From an uncultured Bacilli bacterium (GTDB lineage Bacteria; Bacillota_I; Bacilli_A; RF39; UBA660): a DNA stretch of 22,947 bases. How positions within the stretch are numbered: position 1 is the stretch's first letter; each line of letters opens with the position of its first letter. This document shows positions 15,339 through 21,668 of the stretch, one piece after another. The notes under the pieces were generated by a model that was not told the origin of the DNA, did not search any database, and worked only from the letters and a program-made list of their open reading frames with translations. The stretch is taken from NCBI GenBank assembly GCA_947629425.1, contig CANRDR010000002.1, positions 1-22,947 of the forward strand, in the 5' to 3' direction. The position numbers were made by a program, and so were the translations under genes.

Positions 15339-15783
15339 AATATCCCCCATCCCATGGCCATGGTTCATCTATCCATGTATATTTACTTTTATTATCATCA
15401 CATAATTCTAATACTTCATATTTATCATAATATTTGCTTTTTAATCCTTTTAATTCCATATTTAATCTTTTAAATGTTTCAAATACTTTAGTATCATTAG
15501 GATTAATATCTAAATATAATGATAAATCATTAATTAAAAAATCTAATTCTTGAATACGTAATAACATTTTTTCCTGTTCACTATATCCATTTATTTTTTT
15601 AGGTTTATAATTCTTATATTGTTCATATATACCAGGAAAAGCATTACCTAAATAAAAACCATTTTCTAAATCTATTTTAGAATCTTTAGTAGTATTAAAA
15701 TCCATTTTTTTCATTTTATCTAAATTAAAATAATCTAAATCTATATTATATAAATCATCATTATCTTGAAAATCAAATAACAT
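15331..15783 (-). CDS. CotJA-CotJB-like fusion protein
   Basis: A 150-residue protein. Residues 68-145 match CotJB: a helix with LRIQELDFLINDLSLYLDIN, a second helix with FETFKRLNMELKGLKSKY, and the conserved C-terminal WIDEPWPWDGG. Residues about 36-62 (LENGFYLGNAFPGIYEQYKN) resemble the short CotJA protein, which has a similar amphipathic G-x-x-FP-x-x-Y pattern. In Bacillus cotJA and cotJB are separate genes before cotJC; here one frame seems to hold both. The first ~35 residues are acidic and unassigned. By analogy the protein would scaffold CotJC in a coat layer. AATTGGAGG precedes the ATG. The CotJB part is fairly sure, the CotJA part less so. Confidence 0.75.
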   Translation of the reverse strand: MLFDFQDNDDLYNIDLDYFNLDKMKKMDFNTTKDSKIDLENGFYLGNAFPGIYEQYKNYKPKKINGYSEQEKMLLRIQELDFLINDLSLYLDINPNDTKVFETFKRLNMELKGLKSKYYDKYEVLELCDDNKSKYTWIDEPWPWDGGYYV

Positions 15784-15873
15784 AATTTTACCTCCAATTT
15801 ATATTATGTTATTTTGTATTTAGTTTTTAGGTTATTTCACTATAGTTTTAAAAACTACTATTAATTACACATT

Positions 15874-15909
15874 AAAAAAATCTCATTATTTTTATATAAT
15901 AAAATGAGA
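15874..15909 (-). terminator. Terminator after the VirD4-like gene
   Basis: TCTCATT (15881-15887) pairs with AATGAGA (15903-15909). On the minus strand the stem runs into seven T residues (15880-15874). It lies 36 bp beyond the stop codon at 15945. The plus-strand side is also followed by T residues, so it may act in both directions. Confidence 0.75.
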
Positions 15910-15944
15910 TTTTATAAATTATTAACCATATATTAAAGGCTTTT

Positions 15945-17162
15945 TCAACTATTATTTTCTTCATCTAATTCTTTAATTTTTTCATCAATTTTTTTCTTTA
16001 ATGCATCAAGATCTTCATATGTAATTTCTTCTATTTTATAATCTTTTTTATCAGAAAGAAATTTTTTTAAATCAAATATTTTTATATTAGAATCATTTAA
16101 TTTAGGATATTCTATTTTTGATTCTTTTAACTCTACTTCATTATTTTCAATTTGAAACTTTTCTCCATTAATTATTAATTCTATATTATTATCTGTTACT
16201 ATTATTTTATTAAATAAATTATTATCATTTATTAAGTTATCTTCAGTGAATATTGTAAACTTAATATTTTTTAATTCATTTGAATTTATAATAGAAATAA
16301 TATTATCGATATTATTAAGAGAATTAAAATCATTTAACACAAAATTAAATTTATTATTAATTTTTTTATCTACTAATATTAAATATAACTCTTTAATAAG
16401 AATAGGTACAAATACATTAGCATACGTTGTTTCGTTCTCTAAAATACAAAATATTGCAGTTTTTTTATTTACTATATCATCAAAACTAAATGTAGTTTTA
16501 TTTAATTGCTTATTTAATAATTCTTTAAAAACTAATAATCTTAATTTTTGTTTAGCAACACTAATAATACCTCTTCTTGTTTCATCTGGTGATAAAATTG
16601 TATTTGAAGCATATATATAAGACAAAGAAGTTGAATCTTTTGTTTTAAAATATTCTTCAAGATAACTGCTATCGTTAATTTTTTCATTTAAACAATTAAA
16701 CATTCTGCTGATACTATTTAAATTTATTTCATTTTCTTTGCCATCTTCAAATAAACCTAAAGTAACTCCAATAAATAAATCAGATGCTGAATTTGTCCAA
16801 AATGGATCATATGGATCTTTTTCATAAAATATTTCTTTACTAATTTGTTCAAGATATTTTAAAGCATTATCTTTTTGACCATCTTTATATAATTTATATG
16901 GATATTCTAATATATTCCATCCTTCACTATTGATTAAATCATTATAATTAATTATAACTATATTATAGTTTTTCTCTTTTAATAAATCATAATACTGATT
17001 TATATATTCTTTTTTTGGATCTACTATAAATAAACTTTCATCAAATTTTATCATCTCATTTACTAAAGATAATCCAACATGTTTATTACTTATTGATAGA
17101 TCTCCATTAATAATTAAATTTTTATTATTTTCATATACTTTTTTTAATATTTCTTCTATCAT
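15945..17162 (-). CDS. VirD4/TraG-like protein lacking a canonical Walker A
   Basis: A 405-residue soluble protein that follows the type IV coupling-protein (VirD4/TraG) order of blocks. LFIVDPKKEYI (44-54) corresponds to the conserved DPKGE block. INYNDLINSEGWNILEYP (71-88) and DPFWTNSASDLFIG (119-132) match the nucleotide-domain core. FSFDDIVNKKTAIFCI (225-240) and FNFVLNDFNSLNNIDNI (272-288) match the later strands. Two key ATPase motifs are altered: where GxxxxGK[ST] is expected it reads NGDLSISNKHVG (19-30), and the Walker B acidic pair D-E reads D278-F279. There are no N-terminal membrane helices. It ends in TGA. Its start overlaps the MerR gene by 32 nt and has no good ribosome site, so coupled translation is likely. 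I infer a pseudo-ATPase derived from a conjugation protein, not an active DNA pump. Confidence 0.65.
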   Translation of the reverse strand: MIEEILKKVYENNKNLIINGDLSISNKHVGLSLVNEMIKFDESLFIVDPKKEYINQYYDLLKEKNYNIVIINYNDLINSEGWNILEYPYKLYKDGQKDNALKYLEQISKEIFYEKDPYDPFWTNSASDLFIGVTLGLFEDGKENEINLNSISRMFNCLNEKINDSSYLEEYFKTKDSTSLSYIYASNTILSPDETRRGIISVAKQKLRLLVFKELLNKQLNKTTFSFDDIVNKKTAIFCILENETTYANVFVPILIKELYLILVDKKINNKFNFVLNDFNSLNNIDNIISIINSNELKNIKFTIFTEDNLINDNNLFNKIIVTDNNIELIINGEKFQIENNEVELKESKIEYPKLNDSNIKIFDLKKFLSDKKDYKIEEITYEDLDALKKKIDEKIKELDEENNS

Positions 17163-17553
17163 ATTTTTTATTTAAAATTTTTTCCCCCTTACTTTCATAT
17201 ATTTTTGGTATATATGAATCATTATTTTGAATTTTTTGAAATTCTTCTTTTATAATAGATAATCTTTTATATTTTTTCTTTAACAAATTTATTCTTTCTA
17301 ATATTTCATTTTGTTTTTTATCAAGTATTTCAGCATTTAAATTATTTTTGTATATAGCAATTTCATCCAATGTAAAATCAACTGATTTTAACAATTTTAT
17401 TATTTTGCATTCCTTAATATCTTTTTCAGTATAATATCTATAACCTGTATAATTATCTATTTCACTAGGTTGTAATACACCATACTCATCATAAAATCTT
17501 AAAGTTCTTACAGGAATATCTACTATCTTTGAAAATTCTCCAATCTTATACAT
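17131..17553 (-). CDS. MerR-family transcriptional regulator
   Basis: A 140-residue protein. The winged-helix DNA-binding domain opens with MYKIGEFSKIVDIPVRTLR, followed by FYDEYGVLQP and GYRYYTEKDI, the standard MerR pattern. A coiled-coil dimerisation helix (about 70-110) follows. The short C-terminal tail has one no-cysteine stretch, so no metal-binding signature is evident. The start is the ATG at 17553, with AGGGGGG 6-7 nt upstream. Its own promoter has the 19-bp spacer typical of MerR-controlled genes (17595-17625), implying autoregulation. The end of the gene overlaps the VirD4-like gene, an unusual partner because MerR regulators normally adjoin efflux or metabolic genes. The inducer is unknown. 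Confidence 0.85.
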   Translation of the reverse strand: MYKIGEFSKIVDIPVRTLRFYDEYGVLQPSEIDNYTGYRYYTEKDIKECKIIKLLKSVDFTLDEIAIYKNNLNAEILDKKQNEILERINLLKKKYKRLSIIKEEFQKIQNNDSYIPKIYESKGEKILNKKYDRRNIKKSI

Positions 17554-17594
17554 TATTAACCCCCCTAAATCTTCTAAATCTCCTTTCCAACTAC

Positions 17595-17625
17595 ACTTTA
17601 ACATTACAGTCGTATGGAAAGTCAA
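17595..17625 (-). promoter_or_regulatory. MerR-type promoter with 19-bp spacer and dyad
   Basis: On the minus strand the -35 TTGACT (17625-17620) is followed by exactly 19 bp and then TAAAGT (17600-17595). The spacer holds an imperfect dyad (ACTTT ... CAT ... ATG ... AAAGT). An over-long spacer with a central dyad is the signature of promoters that MerR proteins activate by twisting DNA. It lies about 40 bp upstream of the merR start. Confidence 0.6.
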
Positions 17626-17687
17626 GACCTATTTTTATAAAAATTTTCCCACTAAGAAATTAACATGTATTATAGCACATATTGAAT

Positions 17688-17711
17688 AAAAATAATACTA
17701 TAAAACTATTT
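17688..17711. repeat. 24-bp direct repeat, left copy
   Basis: A 24-bp sequence beginning AAAAATAATACTAT and ending AAAACTATTT. It is identical to 18550-18573. The two copies bracket the hairpin at 17733-17769, the peptidase-like gene and the inverted repeat at 18496-18547, giving a unit of about 860 bp. Confidence 0.7.
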
Positions 17712-17732
17712 AGAGTAATTCATAGTAAAACG

Positions 17733-17769
17733 AAGGAGCTATAATGAAATGATTTCATTACAGCCCCTT
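17733..17769 (-). terminator. Long 17-bp hairpin after the peptidase-like gene
   Basis: Positions 17733-17749 and 17753-17769 form, on the minus strand, a 17-bp stem with two G-T pairs and a 3-nt loop. It lies 7 bp beyond the stop at 17776. The following minus-strand bases are CGTTTTAC, a short T run. This is a strong transcript end for the peptidase-like gene, and the G-T pairs show that it folds best as minus-strand RNA. Confidence 0.7.
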
Positions 17770-17775
17770 TGACTC

Positions 17776-18420
17776 TTATCTTTTAATACTAGGTTTTACT
17801 AATTCTAAAGTTTTTATATATTCATAAGATGTTCTAACATGATTAATGTTATCATTTAAATAATCTAATGGGTTATACATTTTAACTATGCATTTTTTAT
17901 ATCCCAATTTAGATGACCAACTACCATCAATATTTTGTCTTACAAAATGGTAATCATAATCTTTATTAACTTCCATAAATATTGCTATTTTATAGCCATT
18001 GTTTTTAGGTGACATATTTATAGCACTATCATATGCCTTTATTTTTAGAGTATCTAAATCAGTATATACATAGTCAAGCAAATCTGACGATGTAGGATTA
18101 CTAAATTTATAGTCAAAAAATTCTAAACCACTTATTTCGCCTAAATTTGTACAAAAAGGTATACCAGTTATTTTTTCAAATAGTCCTTTAAATACATAAG
18201 GTAATGGTAAATCAAGAGCATAAAAATAACAATTAACATTTCCTTTAAATTTACCATCATCAAATTCTGGTATCATTCTATTTAGTTTAACATATAGTTT
18301 TAAATATTCACGATAAAGTTTTCTAATCTCTTTATTAGCAATTTCTTTAGTTAATTCTCTATTTTTTAATAATGAGGTTAATTCTAAAAATATATCAGCT
18401 AATTTTAATTTTTCTTTCAT
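17776..18420 (-). CDS. Putative papain-like cysteine peptidase, uncharacterised
   Basis: A 214-residue cytoplasmic-type protein without signal peptide or membrane helix. An N-terminal helical region (1-50) is followed by NVNCYFYALDLPLP (61-74), which looks like the active-site Cys loop of papain-like folds (C64). YDYHFVRQNIDGSWSSKLG (155-173) supplies a His (H158) and the pattern HFxRQxxDGxWSxKxG, which I associate with a family of uncharacterised papain-like bacterial proteins. This is pattern recognition, not a confirmed hit, and a non-enzymatic role is possible. The start ATG has AAAGGAG 11 nt upstream. The gene stands alone between perfect 24-bp direct repeats and ends in a long hairpin, so it may be a recently acquired cassette. 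Confidence 0.45.
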   Translation of the reverse strand: MKEKLKLADIFLELTSLLKNRELTKEIANKEIRKLYREYLKLYVKLNRMIPEFDDGKFKGNVNCYFYALDLPLPYVFKGLFEKITGIPFCTNLGEISGLEFFDYKFSNPTSSDLLDYVYTDLDTLKIKAYDSAINMSPKNNGYKIAIFMEVNKDYDYHFVRQNIDGSWSSKLGYKKCIVKMYNPLDYLNDNINHVRTSYEYIKTLELVKPSIKR

Positions 18421-18495
18421 ATCACACCATTCTCCTTTGTTTAGTTGAATATAATAATATAAATCAAAGAAAAATGCAATATTTATGATAATTTT

Positions 18496-18547
18496 GATTT
18501 ATAAATTTGCTCTACTTTTTACTATGGTAAATTTTGTTTTATAAATC
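18496..18547. repeat. 10-bp inverted repeat upstream of the peptidase-like gene
   Basis: GATTTATAAA (18496-18505) and TTTATAAATC (18538-18547) are exact reverse complements around 32 nt. The right arm ends 2 bp before the right copy of the 24-bp direct repeat. It may be the end of a small mobile unit or an operator. Confidence 0.4.
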
Positions 18548-18549
18548 AC

Positions 18550-18573
18550 AAAAATAATACTATAAAACTATTT
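18550..18573. repeat. 24-bp direct repeat, right copy
   Basis: Identical to 17688-17711. This copy covers the stop codon (18568-18570) and last codon of the PF06541-type membrane protein gene. An insertion or recombination event at that gene's 3' end would explain this. Confidence 0.7.
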
Positions 18574-19056
18574 CACTATTAAAACATATATAAAATTAAT
18601 TATAAAAAATATACTTAATCCTATAGTAATAAATTTAGGTATATATTTTTCTAACTTTTTATAAAGTGGATGAATTAAATATAATACAACAATTGATAAT
18701 GTTGCCCATAATAAAGAACTTTCTAAACTAATATATTTACCTATATTAAACTTAAAAAAATTATAATTCCAATATACTTTATTAAATATTTGTTCAATTA
18801 AAAATCCACCTAAAAATTCTAATACAGTTAAAACTAACCCATATAAAATAAATTGTATTGGTACTTTTATAAATTTATTTTTTATCTTTAATCTTTCATC
18901 TATAAATAATATTATAATTATTGCAAAACCATATACTGGTGTAAAAATAGTACCCATTATACCACTAACATAAGTTCTATCAACAAAATACATTAATACT
19001 CTTTCAAATATATTACCAAATATTGAATAAAACAAAAATAAGTTTATAAAATGCAT
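18568..19056 (-). CDS. PF06541-type membrane protein (putative ABC transporter permease)
   Basis: A 162-residue integral membrane protein with about four to five helices. It matches the pattern of the family annotated as putative ABC transporter type IV / CmpB (PF06541): FYSIFGNIFERVLMYFVDR near the start, GIMGTIFTPVYGF, LEFLGGFLIEQIFN followed by VYWNYNFFKFNIGKYISLES, and LLWATLSIVVLYLIHPLY. In the usual family the central motif is WWDYS..FN.NGRI; the spacing is kept but several residues differ. The true function of the family is not established, and no ATPase gene is nearby. GGTGAT lies upstream of the ATG. It is transcribed divergently from the UPF0316 gene. The last codons are shared with the 24-bp repeat. 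Confidence 0.8.
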   Translation of the reverse strand: MHFINLFLFYSIFGNIFERVLMYFVDRTYVSGIMGTIFTPVYGFAIIIILFIDERLKIKNKFIKVPIQFILYGLVLTVLEFLGGFLIEQIFNKVYWNYNFFKFNIGKYISLESSLLWATLSIVVLYLIHPLYKKLEKYIPKFITIGLSIFFIINFIYVLIVK

Positions 19057-19069
19057 AAAATCACCATTT

Positions 19070-19102
19070 TTAGTATAACTAAAATAATAAACTTCATACT
19101 AA
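19070..19102. promoter_or_regulatory. Shared divergent promoter region with inverted repeat
   Basis: The 60 bp between the two divergent membrane-protein genes carries TTAGTAT (19070-19076) and ATACTAA (19096-19102) as an exact inverted repeat. On the minus strand TATACT (19078-19073) could serve as a -10 element. Both genes use a GGTGA-type ribosome site. A common operator is plausible but unproven. Confidence 0.4.
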
Positions 19103-19116
19103 TAATGGTGAAAGAT

Positions 19117-19605
19117 ATGTCATTAGCTTTAAAATGTATAGAAATATTTTTTGCAAGAATATTAGATGTTTCATTAAGTACTATTAGAACTACTTATGTA
19201 CTTCGTGGAAAGACTTTAACAGTAGCAGTTATTGCTTTTTTTGAAATAACTATATGGTTTTTAGTTGCAAGAGAAGCATTAAATGGTGAGTTAAATATAT
19301 TTATTGTTTTATCATATTCAGGAGGTTATACAACAGGTACTATATTAGGTACTATATTTACTGATAGATTTATTAAAACTAATGTAGAAATAATGGTTAT
19401 ATCTAGCAAAATAAAAAATACTAATAAAATAAAAGATAATGGTTTTGGAGTATCCATTTTAAATAAAGATAGAAATAAAGTAGTATTATTAATAGAAACT
19501 AATAAAAAAAGATTAAATGATTTAACTAATTTAGTTAAAAGTTTAGATAAATCTGCATTTATAACTATAAAAGAAACTAAAACTATAATAAATGGTTATA
19601 TTTAA
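19117..19605 (+). CDS. UPF0316 / DUF2179 membrane protein
   Basis: A 162-residue protein with three predicted N-terminal membrane helices and a soluble C-terminal DUF2179-type domain. The family signature is FFARILDVSLSTIRTTYVLR followed by GKTLTVAVIAFFEITIWFLV, then YSGGYTTGTILGTIFTDRFI at the membrane-domain end, as in UPF0316 proteins. The biochemical role of the family is unknown. The start chosen is ATG 19117 (MSLALKCIEIF), which has GGTGA 5 nt upstream. Upstream in-frame ATGs at 19051 and 19105 lack a ribosome site, and the first overlaps the divergent gene. A weak promoter and the kinase-like gene follow, so the two may be partly co-expressed. Confidence 0.85.
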   Translation: MSLALKCIEIFFARILDVSLSTIRTTYVLRGKTLTVAVIAFFEITIWFLVAREALNGELNIFIVLSYSGGYTTGTILGTIFTDRFIKTNVEIMVISSKIKNTNKIKDNGFGVSILNKDRNKVVLLIETNKKRLNDLTNLVKSLDKSAFITIKETKTIINGYI

Positions 19606-19607
19606 TA

Positions 19608-19634
19608 TTGATTTAAATTATTTAATATTATAAT
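19608..19634 (+). promoter_or_regulatory. Possible promoter of the kinase-like gene
   Basis: TTGATT (19608-19613) and a perfect TATAAT (19629-19634) are separated by 15 bp, shorter than ideal. The ATG is 20 bp downstream of the -10, so a very short leader is implied. Confidence 0.35.
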
Positions 19635-19653
19635 ATATGTTTTGTGATTTTTT

Positions 19654-20502
19654 ATGAATATAATAGAATTAAGAAAAAGAGATTTATTAAAATTAGATAC
19701 TTTAAAAATACATAATAAAGTTTTAAATACTGAAGGTAAATTATATATTTATTCATATAAAAATAAATGGATAAGAAAAAATGAAGTATTAAAAATATAT
19801 TTTATGAATAATTTAATAGATAAAAAAATAGATGTAGTTAAAAATTTATTATTAAATAAAAAACATATAAATGTTCAAGAATTAGTATTACCTACTTCAC
19901 TTGTAAGTATAGATTCTAATTTATCAGGTTTTTCTATGCCATATATTTCAAATAATATAAATTTAGTATTATTATTAAAAAATAATAATGTTATGTTAAG
20001 TAAAAAAATAGAATTTTTAAAAAGTATTTATAAAATAATAGAAAAATTAGATAAAATTAAAAAACTAGATAATAATTTCTTTTTAGGAGATATACATGAA
20101 TCTAATTTTATATTTGATACTAAAAAACAAATTATAAGAGCGGTAGATATAGATAGTTCATATATAAATAATTCTTATATAAGTCCTGCAAAATATTTAA
20201 CAGTTAATAAAAAGATAATTAATATGAATAAATATCCTTTTAAAGATAATAATCCTATACCTAATACTAATACTTCTATTTTATGTTTTATTTATATGTT
20301 ATTAAATGTATTAAGTAATGATAATTCTTATTATTGGTCTATTGATGAATATTATAATTATTTAAATTATTTAAGAGATAAAAATTGTAGTTATGAATTA
20401 TTAGATAATTTAAGTAAAATATATATAGATGGTATAGATAATGAATTTAATATTAATTTATTAGATACTATTGATGTTAAAAAATCATATAAATTAAAAT
20501 AA
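19654..20502 (+). CDS. Protein-kinase-like (PKL fold) protein
   Basis: A 282-residue cytoplasmic protein with the reduced pattern of a protein kinase or aminoglycoside-phosphotransferase-like fold. EVLKIYF (44-50) can supply the ATP-binding lysine (K47). SGFSMPYI (91-98) resembles the hinge. FLGDIHESNFIF (143-154) matches the catalytic loop D-x-x-x-x-N (D146, N151), and AVDIDSSY (163-170) matches the metal-binding aspartate (D165 or D167). No glycine-rich loop is clear. The C-terminal half is rich in Asn/Tyr/Lys and matches nothing I know. Whether it phosphorylates a protein, a small molecule or nothing is open. The ribosome site is weak. It lies between the UPF0316 gene and tRNA-Arg, with no obvious partner. 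Confidence 0.55.
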   Translation: MNIIELRKRDLLKLDTLKIHNKVLNTEGKLYIYSYKNKWIRKNEVLKIYFMNNLIDKKIDVVKNLLLNKKHINVQELVLPTSLVSIDSNLSGFSMPYISNNINLVLLLKNNNVMLSKKIEFLKSIYKIIEKLDKIKKLDNNFFLGDIHESNFIFDTKKQIIRAVDIDSSYINNSYISPAKYLTVNKKIINMNKYPFKDNNPIPNTNTSILCFIYMLLNVLSNDNSYYWSIDEYYNYLNYLRDKNCSYELLDNLSKIYIDGIDNEFNINLLDTIDVKKSYKLK

Positions 20503-20524
20503 TACTTTATTTTTTTTTACTTTA

Positions 20525-20533
20525 TGCTATAAT
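20525..20533 (+). promoter_or_regulatory. Extended -10 promoter of tRNA-Arg
   Basis: TGCTATAAT is a perfect extended -10 element (TGnTATAAT). It lies 18 bp before the first tRNA base. The -35 region is only a T-rich run. The same nonamer recurs at 20682-20690. Confidence 0.7.
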
Positions 20534-20551
20534 AATTAAGTAATTTATTTT

Positions 20552-20628
20552 GCACCCATAGCTCAATTGGATAGAGCGTTAGACTACGGATCTAAAGGTT
20601 AGGGGTTCGACTCCCTTTGGGTGCACCA
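20552..20628 (+). tRNA. tRNA-Arg (anticodon ACG)
   Basis: A 77-nt cloverleaf. The acceptor stem is GCACCCA/TGGGTGC with A and encoded CCA. The D arm GCTC/GAGC carries AATTGGATA. The anticodon stem TTAGA/TCTAA encloses CTACGGA, giving anticodon ACG. The T arm AGGGG/CCCTT holds TTCGACT. The wobble A34 implies deamination to inosine by TadA to read CGN codons. Confidence 0.95.
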
Positions 20629-20638
20629 GATAGATACC

Positions 20639-20665
20639 AACTCGAACTTTTATAGTTTGAGTTTT
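20639..20665 (+). terminator. Terminator of tRNA-Arg
   Basis: AACTCGAACT (20639-20648) pairs with AGTTTGAGTT (20654-20663, one G-T pair) around a 5-nt loop and runs into TTTT. Confidence 0.75.
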
Positions 20666-20681
20666 ATAATGCTTAAATTTA

Positions 20682-20690
20682 TGCTATAAT
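20682..20690 (+). promoter_or_regulatory. Extended -10 promoter of the nucleotidyltransferase gene
   Basis: A second perfect TGCTATAAT, identical to the tRNA-Arg promoter element. Transcription from it would give a leader of about 75 nt before the start at 20773. Confidence 0.6.
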
Positions 20691-20737
20691 TTTTGTAGTT
20701 TGATAGATATTTTTGTCATTTGGAAAACACAATTTGC

Positions 20738-20756
20738 ATATTGACAAAATCAATAT
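20738..20756 (+). promoter_or_regulatory. Small leader hairpin before the ribosome site
   Basis: ATATTGA (20738-20744) and TCAATAT (20750-20756) form a perfect 7-bp stem with a 5-nt loop, 6 bp upstream of the AAGGGGG ribosome site. It could tune translation or be an operator. It is not a terminator because no T run follows. Confidence 0.4.
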
Positions 20757-20772
20757 ACTTAAGGGGGATAAG

Positions 20773-21558
20773 ATGGAGGAAAATATATTATTAATAATTA
20801 ATCAATTTATTGAAAAAATGGGATATTTACAAAATGAACACGTACTAGGCATATATTTTTATGGGAGTTTTTTAACTGGTTATAATAATAAACATTCAGA
20901 TATTGATTTACATGTTATTTTTGATAACAATGATTTAAAACATTTAATTAGAGGTTCAACGTATATTAAAGGAATAAGAATAGAATATTTTGAAAAACCG
21001 ATTGATGATATATATTTATCTATACAAAATGATTATCAAAATCAAAATAATGCTTTGTTATCAATCATAGGAACATCAAAAATAATATTTGATAAAAAAG
21101 GATTTTTAAAGCAATTACAGGACTATACAAAGGAAAAATTTTCACATCCTTTACCTCCATTAGATCAAGAAGATGCAAGAGAATATGTATCAATTATTAA
21201 TAATAGAATGGAAAAATTAAGAATAGCTCTAGAAGAAAATAGCCCATATTTTTTTCATTTATATCATTTAACATTAGAAAAAATTAGAAAATTTTATCAT
21301 AAATTAAATGGATTACCTGAAGTACAAACTTCAAAGGTTTTTAGAGTATATACTGATGAAAATTATAGAAAGTCATTTTACAAAGATATTATACCTGAGG
21401 ATGATTTTATACAAATGTATTTACAATCAATTACAGATATAACTACTGATAAAAATTTATTATTACAAAATGCTGAAAATTTATTTAATTATTCAAAAAG
21501 AAATGTTTTATTAAATGAGAAAGATTATAGAATTCTTATTAAAACCCGTAATAAATAG
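20773..21558 (+). CDS. Nucleotidyltransferase-domain protein (ANT-like)
   Basis: A 261-residue protein with the polymerase-beta-type nucleotidyltransferase motif: GS at 31-32 (YFYGSFLTGYNN), then D43 and D45 in HSDIDLHVIF. A third acidic residue is likely in the IRIEYFEKP strand. The C-terminal half is helical, as in aminoglycoside adenylyltransferases of the aadA/ANT(9) size class, but their diagnostic C-terminal residues are not obvious to me, so drug resistance should not be assumed. The start is ATG 20773 with AAGGGGG at 5 nt; an upstream in-frame ATG at 20713 precedes the hairpin and has no ribosome site. It has its own promoter, and the codon use is a little less extreme than that of the kinase-like gene, which could indicate acquisition. 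Confidence 0.7.
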   Translation: MEENILLIINQFIEKMGYLQNEHVLGIYFYGSFLTGYNNKHSDIDLHVIFDNNDLKHLIRGSTYIKGIRIEYFEKPIDDIYLSIQNDYQNQNNALLSIIGTSKIIFDKKGFLKQLQDYTKEKFSHPLPPLDQEDAREYVSIINNRMEKLRIALEENSPYFFHLYHLTLEKIRKFYHKLNGLPEVQTSKVFRVYTDENYRKSFYKDIIPEDDFIQMYLQSITDITTDKNLLLQNAENLFNYSKRNVLLNEKDYRILIKTRNK

Positions 21559-21586
21559 TTGTCGTACTTTTCCTTAGGACACCTTT

Positions 21587-21618
21587 AAAAAAACAAGAGC
21601 CTTATTTGCAAGACTCTT
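21587..21618 (-). terminator. Terminator between convergent genes
   Basis: AAGAGCCTT (21595-21603) and AAGACTCTT (21610-21618) form a 9-bp stem that is complete only as minus-strand RNA (G-T pair). It is followed by a G and seven T residues (21593-21587). It ends the XRE/zinc-ribbon transcript. On the plus strand it has one mismatch but still a T tail, so it may also stop the nucleotidyltransferase transcript. Confidence 0.7.
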
Positions 21619-21668
21619 TTATTATGTTAAATATTTTACTTTAGGTCCTATTCATTTAAATAAAAATA

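Noticed and set aside
15784..15873. Sporulation sigma-K promoter before the cotJ operon
   Set aside because: CATAATATA fits the -10 pattern CATANNNTA, but such strings are frequent in this AT-rich DNA and the only nearby AC dinucleotide has a 14-nt rather than a 16-17-nt spacing. Not called.
14094..15947. Mycoplasma-type genetic code (TGA as Trp)
   Set aside because: TGA serves as stop in the copy B acyltransferase and VirD4-like genes, and Trp is encoded by TGG throughout.
20773..21558. Aminoglycoside-resistance gene (aadA/ANT(9))
   Set aside because: Only the general nucleotidyltransferase motif and overall size are supported. The residues that define drug-specific adenylyltransferases were not recognised, so no gene symbol or resistance claim is made.
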